A program made the position numbers and the translations under genes. The notes under the pieces are model-generated. The model had not been told where the DNA came from. It was given only the letters and a program-made list of their open reading frames with translations, and made no database searches. From Fallopia convolvulus (taxonomy: Eukaryota; Streptophyta; Magnoliopsida; Caryophyllales; Polygonaceae), in assembly GCA_964016875.1 (NCBI GenBank), contig OZ024724.1:39865320-39929319 (forward strand): a stretch of DNA of 64,000 nt, given 5' to 3'. The stretch's first letter is position 1. Every line of letters begins with the position of its first letter. Shown in pieces: positions 46,085-57,859 of this stretch.

Positions 46085-46320
46085 AAATTCCACCAATTTG
46101 ATGAGATCCAAATTCCACCAATTTAATGAGATCCAAATTCCACCAATTTAATGAGATCCAAACTCAAATATTCAATAAAGCATTATTTTTTTCATTTTTA
46201 GTGTGTGTCTCTACTTTCCCACCAAATTCCACCAATTTAGTGAGATCCAAATTCCACCAAATTGGTGAGATCCAAATTCCACCAATTTCATGAGATCCAA
46301 ATTCCAATCATTTCCCTTCA
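46085..46320. repeat. 25-bp minisatellite in two clusters
   Basis: The unit ATTCCACCAATTTAATGAGA plus TCCAA repeats about three times at 46085-46160 and, after a spacer of 60 bases, three to four times at 46222-46312. Variation is mostly at the base after TTT. It lies about 500 bases beyond the end of the PP1 gene. Confidence 0.85.
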
Positions 46321-46800
46321 GATTTTCTTATAAAATTCCATCCACCTAAAAACTCAATCAAACAATAGAAAAATGTTCCCTACAATTTCCCTCCCTAAAA
46401 TTTCCATCAAAACAAAATTCCCATCAGTACTCACCATCCAAACATACCCTAAACACCAATGATACATCCAGTTTTAAAACTCTTCAAATGCACATGCCTT
46501 TATAAAGAACAGCATCCAAACGGGCTAAGACTCATTCTTTGGGGAGCAGATTAGACGAATCCAAACACTTGCATGACAAATTTGAATGCAGACAATTGTT
46601 GATGAGAAGAGATTAGCAAGAGGAAGGAAATCTGTTAAGTTTCCTTACATTACTTTGATTAACAGCTAAATTCTTCTCACGTGCCTCCAACTAAAAGAAG
46701 CTGCTTGCTAATCTCCCACAAAGAGAGTTTGATGATGATGGTTTTACTAGCTTATACACAATTCTAGAGGTTACAAAATATAATTACCTTGATCACAGAT
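46321..46800 (-). other. 3' flank and untranslated region of the PP1 gene
   Basis: No other gene is seen. It lies directly downstream of the PP1 stop codon at 46801-46803. Confidence 0.5.
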
Positions 46801-49800
46801 TTATATATTGTTGTACTCCCTGAGAGATTTGACTCCTAGAGAGTTCCCAGATTTGGTTGTAGCCGTGCTGCTTCCAAAGTTGAACTTGGGCTTCCTTTCT
46901 GCAGGTTTTAGTATCTGGAAAGAGCACATTAAAGTCTCATCCACACTCATCATAGCACCAGCATTGTCAAACTCCCCACAGTAATTAGGAGCTGAGAATA
47001 TAGTAACAAGTTGCCGATCAGCAAAGAATTCATATCCATCCTCTACAACCTGTAAAAGAAAACAGCCAGAATTAACAGGCTTTCTTTTTTAATATGTAGC
47101 AACACAATTAGTATTATTTCCTAAACACTCCCTAAAATTGACAATATAAAATACAATACAAAATTCCGTTGAGAAGTATCCCGGGTTAGTAGAACAGAGC
47201 ACGGAAATTTAACCAGCAAGCTTGTGTGAAGAAAAACTAGATAGCTTTGGTGAGAGCAACCTGATGTGCGCGGCAGATAAGATCTAAATCATGCTTCTGA
47301 AGAAATTCTGTCACCTTGTCAGCACCAAAAGTAAAAGAAACGCCCCGATCATTCATACCCCAACCTTGAATTTCCTTACTTGGATCTGACCACAGAAGAT
47401 CACAAAGCAAGCCTGAATCTGGGACATCTGTTGGTCTTTGCATAGTCCTAATTTGATCCAAGTTATTCAGGTCAGGGGAGAGACCACCATGCATACAAAG
47501 GATCTTGTCATCTATTAGTGCAGCAACAGGGAGGCAGTTGAAACAATCGGAGAAGACTTTCCACAATCTAACATTAAATCTTCTTTTACACTCATCATAG
47601 AATCCATATATGCGATTTATCGAAGCGCATTCGTGATTTCCTCTCAAGATAAAGAAGTTCTCAGGGTACTTGATTTTATACGCAAGAAGAAGGCATATAG
47701 TCTCCAAACTTTGTTTCCCTCTGTCCACGTAATCACCCAAAAACAAGTAATTGGATTGAGGAGGAAATCCACCATACTCAAAAAGTCTCAGGAGATCAGA
47801 ATATTGACCATGAATATCACCTGCATGCCATAAAACAAGAACATTATACATCTAGAATTCTTCCTTTCCTCAAATGTTAAACATGTTAGAATGGTGTATA
47901 TAGCCCAACACACCAGCTGTCACTTCTAGACTTTAAGCGTCGAAGCTAAACAAGCACTAATATTCTAATAACATGTATAATATTCATGTTTCATAAAAAT
48001 ATAACCATAATAACATAAGAGATGATGTAGATTGAACACAGATACAAGACATCAAACGCAAGAATTGGATACAGATCCAAGACACTGTTTAAGCATAAAC
48101 ACTCTACTAGCTAATCATGTTGGTAAAAGTCTATTAATAAGACATTGAATTTAAGTTTAATAATTACTCCCTCCGTTTCACAATAGATGTACATAGACAA
48201 ATTTGCACATATATTTAAGGGAAATTTTTTCCCCCTAAAATTACCTCTATTAAAAAGTACTTCCTACTCCTAAAAGTTGTTTTTGGAAAAAGTGTATATG
48301 ATTAATGTGATATAATTATTACTTATTAGGGGTATAAATGGACAAATTTTTATATAGCCATCTATTGTGAAACAAGAAAAAAAGTCTCTATGGACATCTA
48401 TTGTGAAATGGATGGAGTATAATTCTGGAATATAAGGGAGTAAAAACTGATTTATTTAAAATCGGTGGCTGGAATTTTCCAGGGTGGTTAAGAACAATAA
48501 ACTTCCTAACTGATTTCTGACCAACTTCCTAACTGCTTCTGAATTAACTGTCTGACAATTCAGATTTCTCTATTTAAACAGAATGTTTCTTCACAGAAAA
48601 TATATAGAGAAATTCAGATTTGCTGTCTGATTTCTAGAGGGCTTTGTTGTATCCTAGGAGGTGAATTTGTCTGAAACCCTACAGCAATTCATAAGGGGAC
48701 AAACATCACTTTAAAGATAGTGATCTTTTCACGCCTCAGAGAAATTAACAAATCAGACACTACAAGGTAAAGGTAATAAAGAATCGGCAAAGCAAGCATG
48801 CAATGTGGTGTGAATAACATACTAAATGCAAATGTAGATCATTTTTTCTGAAAATGTTAATCTTAATTCACAAATACAAATAAGATATCATCCACGTAAT
48901 AAATCAGTAGGTTGAAGGGTTATGGAACCATTATTATGCAGACAAGAAAACATCAATGCTATTGCTAAGAACAGTCAGTCCCACTAAAGTTGGAGAATCT
49001 TCATTCTCTATGGAGGGTAAAGGGGATCATTTGAAGGTATCCAAAGTGCTAGCATTGCAGAAAAGTAGAGAGTTATAATGACCAGACATAGCAACCTCCC
49101 AGGCAAGTAATGGAAGGAAAAACTAACATTCAATCATATGAAATTGCCAAGGAAACTACTGTATCTCGCCCATCGCATATTATAAGCAACACTGCTAGTT
49201 AACTCATAGATATAAAGTTGTCAAAATCCTATCCTAAATCTGCTGATGAATGATGAGTTCCTAAGCTTTCACTCTGATCTCACACACATTAACTAACTTT
49301 ATGCAGACTCAAACGAAGAACCAAAGTTCCTCACTTTCTTTCTCCGAGTCACAAGACTCCTCAACTGCATCAGAAAACAATTTTGCGGGGGACATTTGAC
49401 ACCCATTTCAGAGCTCAGTACAACTGGCCCTAATGTAGGCTAGCACTATAACAAATTCCCAATAATAAAGAAGCCCTAAATCAAACTGCCTAAGCTACAA
49501 CTCGGACTACGGTTTAGGGTTACTGTCTGAATTTGTCCAGGCCAAATGGTGAGGATAATTCAGAAATACAACCAAACCATCAACGGAGTTTTGGGATCAT
49601 AGACAACTTTAAAAGCAAAAAACTTGAGAACCAAGCTCTAAATATGGCAATCAAAAGCCGCACAAATTGGAGCGTACGAAAAAGCCAACATCAGAAGCAT
49701 CAACAACAATAAAACCAGAACGAATTCAAATATACAGAAAGAGTATGATTATCAGTACCGCAAATCTTAATGGGAGCTTGGAGTTCGAGAAGATTGGGCT

Positions 49801-49933
49801 GTCTCAAGAAGATGTCACGGGAAACGTTGCAGAGTTGACGGATCTCGGACTCGGAAAGCTGAACTTGCCTTGCTGGGCGGCCTCTTACTTCAAGAAGACG
49901 ACTGATGATGTCATCTAAAAGAGTTTGGTCCAT
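46801..49933 (-). CDS. TOPP: Serine/threonine protein phosphatase PP1 catalytic subunit
   Basis: Coding exons are 49933-49759, 47820-47261 and 47049-46801, giving 327 residues with GT-AG borders. The exon joins fall in ICG|DIHG (phase 1) and RAHQ|VVED (phase 0). The metallophosphatase core is intact: GDIHG at 59-63, GDYVDRG at 87-93, RGNHE at 118-122, the RAHQ histidine at 244, and SAPNYCGEFDNAGA from 264. These residues hold the two metal ions and bind phosphate. The LSESEIRQLC and YGFYDECKRR segments are typical of PP1 rather than PP2A. The C-terminal tail is short and variable, as in plant TOPP isoforms. PP1 removes phosphate from Ser/Thr in many nuclear and cytosolic targets, with regulatory partners setting specificity. 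The start gives MDQTLLDDIISRLLE, matching family N termini. The first intron holds a MITE. Confidence 0.95.
48167..48417. mobile_element. Stowaway-type MITE in PP1 intron 1
   Basis: It starts CTCCCTCCGTTTCACAATAG and ends with the near-complement CTATTGTGAAATGGATGGAG. TA flanks both ends (48165-48166 and 48418-48419). The interior is AT-rich. The right end differs at a few bases. Confidence 0.9.
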
Positions 49934-50655
49934 CGGAATCCTATTCTCTCCGACGACGGCGAAACTGTGCAAGAGGGAGTACGGAAGGCGCTGTTTGGAT
50001 TGATATGGGTGGCGGTGGGTTCTTCTAGATATTCGGAGAAGCCTGATTTTTTCCCCCTTATTAAGCCCCACAATCAAGAAATTCTAGTTTTGTAAGAGAA
50101 AACCCTACATCATTCAAAACAGTGTGTTTTTTCACCCAAAACAAACAATTGAAAAAGTCTAACTACACAACCTAGTAAGGACTAAGGAGTGTTTGGTAAT
50201 TGGGTATCGAGAATGAATGTATTGGGTTGAAAACATTATACTTAGTATTTGGTACAATTTTTTTTTTTTCAAACCGATACCTTAAACTTGATAGGTATGG
50301 GGTTCTCAAACTTTGTCCCTCCCTCAAGTATGAGATTTCATTCCATTTGGAAATGAAATTAAAACCTAACCTCTTAACGCCGTTCTCCACCTTCGTTTGA
50401 ATGCCGGCAAAAATTTAGGATTCTTTTTCGAATTTCAACCTAGATTGCTAGATGTTTGAATCACTTTTTTGGCAAAGTAACGTTCGAATCATTTTTCTAC
50501 CCAGACTCGTGACATACAATAATTAAGTTTGAAATTTCGAATTAGTTTTCCCAGATTGTTCAAATTATTTTCAATCCAAATCTATGTTATTGTGCTTTGA
50601 ATTTCATGAAAAAAAATCTTAAGAAGTATAGGAGATTTATTTTTGACTTTATTTC

Positions 50656-50658
<3 letters not shown>
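49934..50658 (-). promoter_or_regulatory. 5' leader and promoter region of the PP1 gene
   Basis: Noncoding sequence upstream of the PP1 start. A GC-richer zone at 49940-50040 is the likely leader. No TATA box was assigned with confidence. Confidence 0.4.

Positions 50659-50695
<37 letters not shown>
50659..50695. repeat. (TA)n microsatellite
   Basis: About 17 TA units at the left edge of the LINE that follows; it may be part of its target site. Confidence 0.95.
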
Positions 50696-50699
<4 letters not shown>

Positions 50700-53538
50700 A
50701 TAGAAACATATATATTCTAGGCCTTGGAAATAAACCGTGGCAAACTCCAGTACATGACACAAATTATTGAAAGAGAAATAACTGATGCTGACAACATAGA
50801 GCTCACTAAGTTTGTGTTGAATATCGAAATTAAAAATGGTATGTTCGATATTGGGGATGACAAATCTCCTGGCCCGGACGGAATGCTGACTAGTATCTAT
50901 AAAAAAATAGAGGCATATTGTTGGCCCTGATGCCTTTAAAGCTGTCAAAAGCTTTTTTCACTCAGGAAAAATCCTTAATCAAATAAACCACACATTTATA
51001 ACACTTCTGCCCAAATGTGATAATCCCAACTCAACCAACCATTATAGGCCTATAAGTCTATGTAACACCATCTACAAAGTAATATAAAAAAACCTTACAA
51101 ACCGCCTCAAAAACAGCTTGAACAAACTTATCCACTTGATGCAAGGGGTGTTTGTCCAGAACCGGAGTATCCATGATAACACACTAGTAGCACATGAGAT
51201 CTTCCACTCTTTCTGCAACAAGAGAGGGCGGGAGGGCTGGATTGCAATCAAACTTGACATGGAAAAGGCTTATGATCGGATAAGCTGGGAATTCCTGGCC
51301 AACATCCTTCACAAATTCGGGTTCCACAATAAATTCGTGGCTTGGATTCGAGAATGTGATTAGACTGTCTCATTCTCAATCCTAGTCAACAATAGACCAA
51401 CTGATCAATTCTACCCCCAACGAGGGCTCAGGCAAGGGCACCCCCTGTCGCCCTACCTATTTATTCTTGCTGCCGAGATCTTGGCAAGACAACTTCACTT
51501 ATTGAGCATCAACCCAAAAAGCGTTATCAAGATCCAAATCTCTAGATAAGGAACCAAAATCCCCTTCTTGGCATTCGCTGATGACATAATAATCTTTGCT
51601 ACCAAGCCTGCAAAAACACTAAAGAAATTATTGATGACTATTGCCAGACTTCTGGCCAAAAAGTCAACTTTCATAAATCCGTCTTCCACGTCACCAAAAA
51701 CACGAGTAATAGTACAAAGGAGCAAATAAAACAAATCCTCCAAATCGCGAATACAATCGCGTTGGACAAATACCTAGGCTGCCCGATTATGAACGAGAGA
51801 GTAACACAAAACATTTTCAAACCCTTGGTTCTCCGTACCAAGCCCAACTATCAAAATCGAAAGCAAACAACTTGTCTCAGGAAGGGCGTAAGACCCTAAT
51901 CAAAGAAAATCTTTTAGCACAACCAAACTATATGATGCAATCGTTTCTGCTAACTCAGACAACACGTATTGAACTATACCAAGTTAATAAAAACTTCTTT
52001 TGGAACAAAGAAAACAACTACAAACCACGGATAAGTTGGAACTCTGTCTGTCGGCCCCCTGTGCATGGTGGGGTAGGGTTCGCCAAGGCAAAAGAAATGA
52101 ACAAAGCACTCCAAATGAAACTACTTTGGGAAATCCTAGAAAAACCAAACAAACTTTGGGTCGAAATAGTGATTGAAAAGTATCTCAAAACAGAAAGTAT
52201 CTTAACCTACAAGAAAAAACATAACATCTCTTGGCAGTGGTCCAAACTTGTGGGGCTGAGAGACCTGTTCGTGAAAGGTCTTATCTGGCAGTGGGGGACA
52301 GAAACACTATCCGATTCTGGAAAGGTAATTGGATTGGTAACGGTCTTATCTACCCAAAAGTTGAGGCTGAAACCTTATTTAATTGGGAGGAACCTGTCTC
52401 CATGTACCTCCATGAGGACAACTCGTGGAACATAGAAAAAATAAGGGAGGTAATTAGCCAAGAGGACCTCCAAAAAATATCCAACATTATTAATCCCATT
52501 AATAAAATCCCAGAAACATTCCTCCCAAGATTAAGAATTTCCTATGGAAAGTGGCTCGTAACAGCCTTCCAACCAAAATGAGACTTGTTGCTAACCATAT
52601 TCCAATACCTCAAGGTTGTGACGTGTGTAATAACCAAGTGGAGGACATGTACCACATCCTACTCTTATGCCCATTTACGAGGGCGACCCTTAATGCTATA
52701 AACCTTAAACTATGGCGGACTATTGCCCATGTATCACTAGATGACAAAAAAACCACATCAGATTCTGGAGTAAATTAGGATAATGACAACAAAAGAGGAA
52801 TTTGAACTCCTCACTTACACCTGGTGGAGCCTTTGGTTCTCCATAAATAAAAGAACATTTGACAACAACAACAACAATGGAACAAACTTGAATAATGTTG
52901 ATAACATCAATGAGTTTACCTGAAACCAGGTTAAAGCTTGGAATCTCACAGAAGCCTCTGATTCCCAAAGCTCCGGCACTCGTACAGCGAGTAATATCGT
53001 GAACCAAAAACCTGCTAAGTGGACAAAACCCAAGAGAGATTACGTTAAATTGAATTTTGATGGTGTAGTGAACACAGATGGTGGGCTTCCTTCGGGTTCA
53101 TCATTAGGGACTCTGGTGGCTACCCCATCCATTTTGATGGAGGACTGATTGGTCAGCAGTTAGTTTTGATATCTGAGACCATCGCCTTGCGCCAGGGACT
53201 TCTCGAAGCCATTCAACGTGGCATTCTCCGGATCTAGATTGAAGGCGATAATTTGCAGTTGATCAAGGTCGTTCTTTGTGAGTGGCGCTGCCCGTGGGAG
53301 ATCGAATTGTTACGTGCAGACATCCATTATTTCTTGGCTCAGTTCCAGGATTGGAGTATTGCTCATATCTACCGTGAGTGCAATTCTGTGGATGACTACA
53401 TCGCTGGCTCTTTCCGACGTGTCTCTTCCGTTCCACTTGCAGTTGATTTGGGATTTTATACCCTCATTCGTTAGGATGCCCTAGGACGGTCACTAGTATG
53501 TTATTGACCTTCCTAATTCCTTTCCTTATCAAAAAAAA
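50700..53538 (+). mobile_element. 5'-truncated LINE with RT and RNase H domains
   Basis: The RT domain runs from DDKSPGPDGM (about 50860) through IAIKLDMEKAYDRISWEF (51240), GLRQGHPLSPYLFILAAEIL (51426) and the catalytic AFADDIIIFA (51570). A linker with VGFAKAKEMNKALQMKLLWE (52078) and WQWGTE follows. The zinc-binding end (CDVCNNQVEDMYHILLLCPF, 52618) precedes an RNase H domain (KLNFDGVVNTDGG, LISETIALRQG, IEGDNLQLI, NSVDDYIAG, 53045-53410). An A-tract at 53530-53537 ends it. Frames are broken many times, so it is inactive, yet all domains are present in order. It is a different copy from the LINE split at 21.9-45.9 kb. Confidence 0.88.
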
Positions 53539-54040
53539 TATATAATATTTAAACATTGTACAAAATTGCTTGAGTAAATCATTGACTATGCAAACATTAT
53601 ACCAAATGCTATACCTCATTCCAATTCCATACATAATTTTATACCAAATCTAATTTTATACCAAATGCAAACATTATCCACAAATTGATACAAATAATAA
53701 AAGGCCTATCCTTCAAACCGTTTAGTTTTCATATCTTATCCCTTATCGAATGTGTCACGTTCAGAATTTACAACCAACGTTCTTTGTTATTAAATATAGT
53801 TCTAGTAAAAGTAGGAATTTCTCTTAGTGGGAAATCAGGTACCAATATACATCATAATATTTGGTAGATTATTCGAATAAAAAGTCAAGAACACACAAAT
53901 TTATTAAAAAATTAAAAACAAATTTGGTAAATGCACGAAAATGGATGATGAGCCAATCGTAAATCCTAAATTAACACTTAATAAGAATAAGATGTCAAAG
54001 AACATTTGTATCAAAACAAATTCCTACATTTATGGTACAA
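53539..54040. other. Intergenic DNA with short ATACCAAAT repeats
   Basis: No gene is seen. The phrase TTATACCAAATGCAAACATT and shorter relatives recur between 53590 and 53690. Confidence 0.5.
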
Positions 54041-54044
54041 AATG

Positions 54045-54365
54045 AGCCACTTCAAACAAGTTCATTGCTCTGGCCCAGAATACGATTAATCCGGCATGGG
54101 CTACATGAGCTTCAAGCAGTTTACCGGATAAATTGATAAGTCGGGCATTCCCGGCCCACCAAGTGAAACCGGTGGTTTCTTGGTCACGACTGGATAAGCT
54201 AAAGTTCCATTAAAGAGTGTTTCCACGTGGTAGAACCTTCTCAGGGAATATAAGGTTTTCATAAAGTTGATCTTGAGCCGCCGTCCAAGCGTGAATACCC
54301 TCGTTTAAGAGAATATTTTTTGTGTAGAAAGTCTCAAATTCAGGATCTTCTGCTGCCACACGGGG
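54045..54365 (-). pseudogene. psbD-psbC: Plastid-derived psbD 3' end / psbC 5' end fragment (NUPT)
   Basis: The minus strand encodes the last part of photosystem II D2: AAEDPEFETFYTKNILLNEG followed by ENLIFPE and its stop at 54210. In another frame it continues with the start of CP43 (ETLFNGTLA). This is exactly the psbD-psbC overlap found in plastid genomes. Several substitutions, including changes in D2 residues, show a nuclear copy under decay. It is only about 320 bases long and cannot make either protein. Confidence 0.88.
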
Positions 54366-54384
54366 GAAAAGGGGGGGGGGGAAT
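54366..54384. other. G-run junction between plastid fragments
   Basis: A run of G residues (GGGGGGGGGG within 54366-54382) joins the psbD fragment to rRNA-spacer sequence. These two regions are not adjacent in plastid genomes. Confidence 0.6.
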
Positions 54385-54556
54385 CCTATCAACTTGTTCC
54401 GACCTAGGATAATAAGTGCATGAGCTTGGTCTTACTTCATCGTCGAGAAACGAAAGAAGACTTCCATCTCCAAGTTTCACCCAGGTGTCGCTCGCTTCTT
54501 TTTGGGTGTGAAGAAGTGTCAAACCAAAATACCCAACAAGCATTATCTCTCCCTGA
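54385..54556 (-). other. Plastid 16S-trnI spacer fragment (NUPT)
   Basis: The minus strand continues directly from the 16S 3' end with the plastid spacer, recognisable by TTGTTGGGTATTTTGGTTTG and TAGGTCGGAACAAGTTGATA. Differences from typical plastids are few. Confidence 0.8.
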
Positions 54557-54813
54557 AAAGGAGGTGATCCAGCCGCACCTTCCAGTACGGCTACCTTGTT
54601 ACGACTTCACTCCAGTCACTAGCCCTGCCTTCGGCATCCCCCTCCTTGTGGTTAAGGTAACGACTACGGGCATGGACATCTCCCATAGTGTGACAGGCGG
54701 TGTGTACAAGGCCCGGGAACGAATCACCGTCGTATGGCTGACCGACGATTACTAGCGATTCCGGCTTCATGCAAGCGAGTTGTAGCCTGCAATCCGAAAT
54801 GAGGACGGGTTTT
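54557..54813 (-). rRNA. rrn16: Plastid 16S rRNA 3'-end fragment, non-functional (NUPT)
   Basis: About 255 bases of the 16S 3' end are present on the minus strand, ending in the anti-Shine-Dalgarno sequence GGATCACCTCCTTT at 54557-54570. The conserved GTACACACCGCC of the decoding site is at about 54697. Some conserved positions are changed. The 5' four-fifths of the gene is absent, so it is a decaying plastid insertion, not an rRNA gene. Confidence 0.9.
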
Positions 54814-55155
54814 CGGTCCCTACAGAAAAGAAAAAAAGAATTTAAAGTTCTTCCTTTCGGGAAGGGAGGATTAGGGAAATCATATTGATTGCAGATTTCT
54901 CCAAACCTTCGAGAAAGCATGAAAAAAAGGCTCGAATGATACGATCCTTCCGTCACCCCAGAATGAAGAGGGTGATCTCGTAGTTCTTGGTCTGTGAAGA
55001 TGCGTTGTTAGGTGCTCTATTTTTCCCATTGAGGCCGAACCTAAACCTGTGCTCGAGAGATAACTGTCCATACACTGATAAGGGGTGAATGGATTCTCGA
55101 GAAGAGAGGAGCCGTAATGGTCCCCCCCCCCCCGGACCGCCCGGATCCCACGACT
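54814..55155 (-). other. Plastid trnI-GAU intron-like fragment (NUPT)
   Basis: The minus strand reads GTGGGATCC, a GGGCGGTCCGGGGGG-type run, AGAGAGGAG, then TCGAGCACAGGTTTAGGTTC and CACAGACCAAGAACTACGAG. This is plastid inverted-repeat sequence that I recognise as the trnI intron. In the plastid it follows the 16S gene; here it precedes it, so the pieces are out of order. Confidence 0.65.
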
Positions 55156-55680
55156 GAAACAATTTTTTGGATAAATTATGCGAAACTAATAGATTGAACG
55201 AATCACAATAAGTGTGACAAAAACAGATTATAGCGAAGGCCTTTGCTTTTAAAAAGGTGGTCGTCCGTAAAGGCATAGTACTTGATGTAATCGTGTATAT
55301 AATTAAAAAATATTTTCTATAAGTATTTCTTCAACTATCTTATTTATTTTTCTTATTATTATTGTTTTTCTTATCATTATGATAGAGAAATCTTTCTTAG
55401 TTAAAAGATAGAATTTTCAAATGGATTGGGGAGTAAGATATCGTTTGCTTGGGTATCAAGGTATCTCGGTCGGCCCTAGAGATAGAGTTTTCGACCTTCT
55501 CTCTCCATTTTCTCCATTATAAATACATGAGATCGCCATGTATGGTGGAAACATGTTTATATTCGCTTAGTATATTGAGTATAGGTTGATATTCGCTCAA
55601 CTTGCTTGTAATCTACTTTTACCTCGATGTTCAATCGACAAAATACATTTTTCACTTGGGCATCGGAGGTGGATTAGGGG
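55156..55680. other. Flank between plastid mosaic and gypsy element
   Basis: No gene is seen. The first 100 bases could be another organelle fragment that I do not recognise. The remainder is AT-rich with one TATAAATA at about 55519. Confidence 0.35.
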
Positions 55681-55683
55681 GGG

Positions 55684-56312
55684 AAAATAGCTAGTCTCGG
55701 AATTGCCAAACTATATACTCATTCTATCCGACTTACAACTGATAGTGAACCAAGTGTTGGGTCATTATGAAGCCAAGGGGCCAAAGATGCTCAGATATAT
55801 GGAGAAAGCAAAAGCTATGCTAGAGGATTTCGAGTAGTATGAGCTTAGACAACGATCATGTGATCAAAACAAGTCTGCTGATACCTTAGCAACACTAGTT
55901 GCTTGTTCGGGAGGCTCTCTCAAGTCCTCAATTCACGTTGAAATTTCAAGATGTCCAACAATCGACGCCTCAAATGAAATTGCAAGCGACAATATGCTTG
56001 CATCCGTGATTGCGGAAATCGCAATGACAGGGCAACGGTCGCGTGAAGTGAAACTGCGCAGGATCTCGGATGGCAAATGCCCTTGATACGTTACTGGGAT
56101 GAGAACGTTTTGCCCTCGGATACTGCCGAGGCCCGAAAAGTTCTCTTAAGGGCTCATAGGTTTTGGCTATCTCGGAAAATATTTTATATTGTTGGTCTTA
56201 TTATGGGTCATACTTGACACGCGTACCCCCAAGCAAGGTTAAATCTCTACTACCGAGAACCATGAAGGCATATGCGGGATGGACGCCAAAGGTCGCAGTT
56301 TGGCATTCTGAG
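55684..56312 (+). pseudogene. Ty3/gypsy (Tat-type) RNase H to integrase fragment, left part (element 4)
   Basis: Broken plus-strand frames encode the distal RNase H (LGIAKLYTHSIRLTTDSE, then HYEAKGPKMLRYMEKAKAML and NKSADTLATLVAC). The integrase zinc region follows, with HEGICGMDAKGRSLAF at its end. This is the layout of plant Tat-lineage elements. The sequence stops at 56312 in the target site of element 3 and resumes at 62780. Confidence 0.82.
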
Positions 56313-57539
56313 TGATACGTGATCACCTCGAACTACTCCTCGTTGATCAAGTATATGACCCACAAAAGTCCTGATCTTGCCTTGTAATGTGATTTTCGTA
56401 CCTACAACAATTTCAGAATCAATGCATTGTATCGCAAGTAACAAAACCGAATTGAACAATGAATGAAAGGAACCGATCTGAATTATGGAAATAATCAACT
56501 TGATAGTTCAATCGGATTGGCTCTAACGCTAAATCCGATCGATCAACTAAGTTTGATCTTTAATAATCAACTTAGAACAACCTAATTAATCAAACTAATA
56601 ACTCAGATTCGAACTAACACGAGTGAGAGAGAGAGAGAGAGATCGCGAGATTGATGATGATGTTCGGTCGAATTGAGTCTCCAAGAAAAGCAATTTACAC
56701 GTGTGTTTGAATGACCCAAGAACTAGATAAAACCAATTTAGGGTTTATCTAATTCCAGGCTAATTTTATTGAATGGAAATTTCAAAGTATTTAAAGGCAA
56801 TACAAAGTGTCTTCCTTGGAGAGCAAGTAAAACATATGGACGGTCCTAGAGGGGTAGAATGGCCTTTTACTTGCTTCTCAAGATATAATAAAATATCTAT
56901 CTCTAACTAACTAGATCTCCCTTGAATTAAATAAATCAAATAAAGACTTAAATAAATAAATAACTAGATCTCCCTTGAATTAAATAAATCAAATAAAGAC
57001 TTATCTGATTTATTTAATTAAGGAAAATATCCTAATAAACTATAAATATCTTAAAGATAGAATAAAATTTACATAGGAGAGAGATTATCAACATCTAACA
57101 TAAGCCTATGGCCGAAATCTCCTCAAATAACATAAATAAAAATCGTCCATAAGTAAAATAAATAAAACTAATATTTTCCATTATTTAGATTGGTCAAGTC
57201 AAAGGGTTGACTTTGACCCATGTAACAACTCATCTCACCCGGTCACTTACTAAATTCGGCTCTAAAGTGAGACAAGCTATTCCATGTATCTAAATAAGGA
57301 AATAAAATATGAAGCTTGCCCAATTAAGCTAATCCATTGAATTTGGACTCTGATGATGTCGAATGCAAGTGACCCATCTTTTCTTGTTGGACCCTTCAAC
57401 AATAGCTGCCAATCGAAATAAGATCGTCGTCGCCCCTTGAGCAATCTTCTTAGCCCAACTCGTAGTAATTGGTCCATCAAATGGCACTCGAATCAACTCA
57501 TCGACGTCGGTAGGAGACAAGACTGGCCTCACTACATCA
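56313..57539 (-). repeat. 3' LTR of element 3
   Basis: On the plus strand it starts TGATACGTGATCACCTCG and ends ACTACATCA. It aligns with 61594-62779 along its length. On the minus strand it is preceded by AGTGGAGAAGAA, a polypurine tract. The end of the pol frame lies within it. Confidence 0.9.
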
Positions 57540-57859
57540 TTCTTCTCCACTTGAGCTCGAATCGTCTCTAATTCGATGTCGAAATCAAAATTTGGCACAT
57601 AAAGAGAAAGATCAGGCACATTAAATGTCGGATGGACATTACACTCACCAGGCATGTCGACTTGATAAGCATTAGGGCCGATTATTTTGAGTATTTTGAA
57701 CGGTCCATCTCCACGTTGATCTAGCTTGTTCTTCCTTTGGTTTGGGAACCTCTCCTTCCTAAGATGCACCCAAACAAGATCACCTTCTTCAAAGATCACT
57801 TGTTTTCGCCCCTTGTCAGCATGGGCCTTGTACTTCATGGATTTCCTCTCCAAGTGCAT
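57329..57859 (-). pseudogene. Integrase C-terminal domain remnant of element 3
   Basis: The minus frame encodes MKYKAHADKGRKQVIFEEGD and LVWVHLRKERFP, then RGDGPFKILKIIGPNAYQVD and HPTFNVPDL. This is the SH3-like integrase C-terminal domain of plant gypsy elements. The tail (PTDVDELIRV, GPITTSWAKKIAQG) runs into the LTR. The catalytic core that should come before it is absent. Confidence 0.85.

Noticed and set aside
46085..46320. CRISPR-like array
   Set aside because: The 25-base units are directly adjacent with no spacers of equal length, and the genome is eukaryotic. It is a minisatellite.
54210..54392. Open frame as a protein gene
   Set aside because: It is the psbD 3' end of a plastid insertion, fused upstream to a G-run; no start or full domain exists.
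54557..54813. Functional rRNA gene
   Set aside because: Only the last fifth of plastid 16S is present, with changed conserved positions and foreign joins on both sides.
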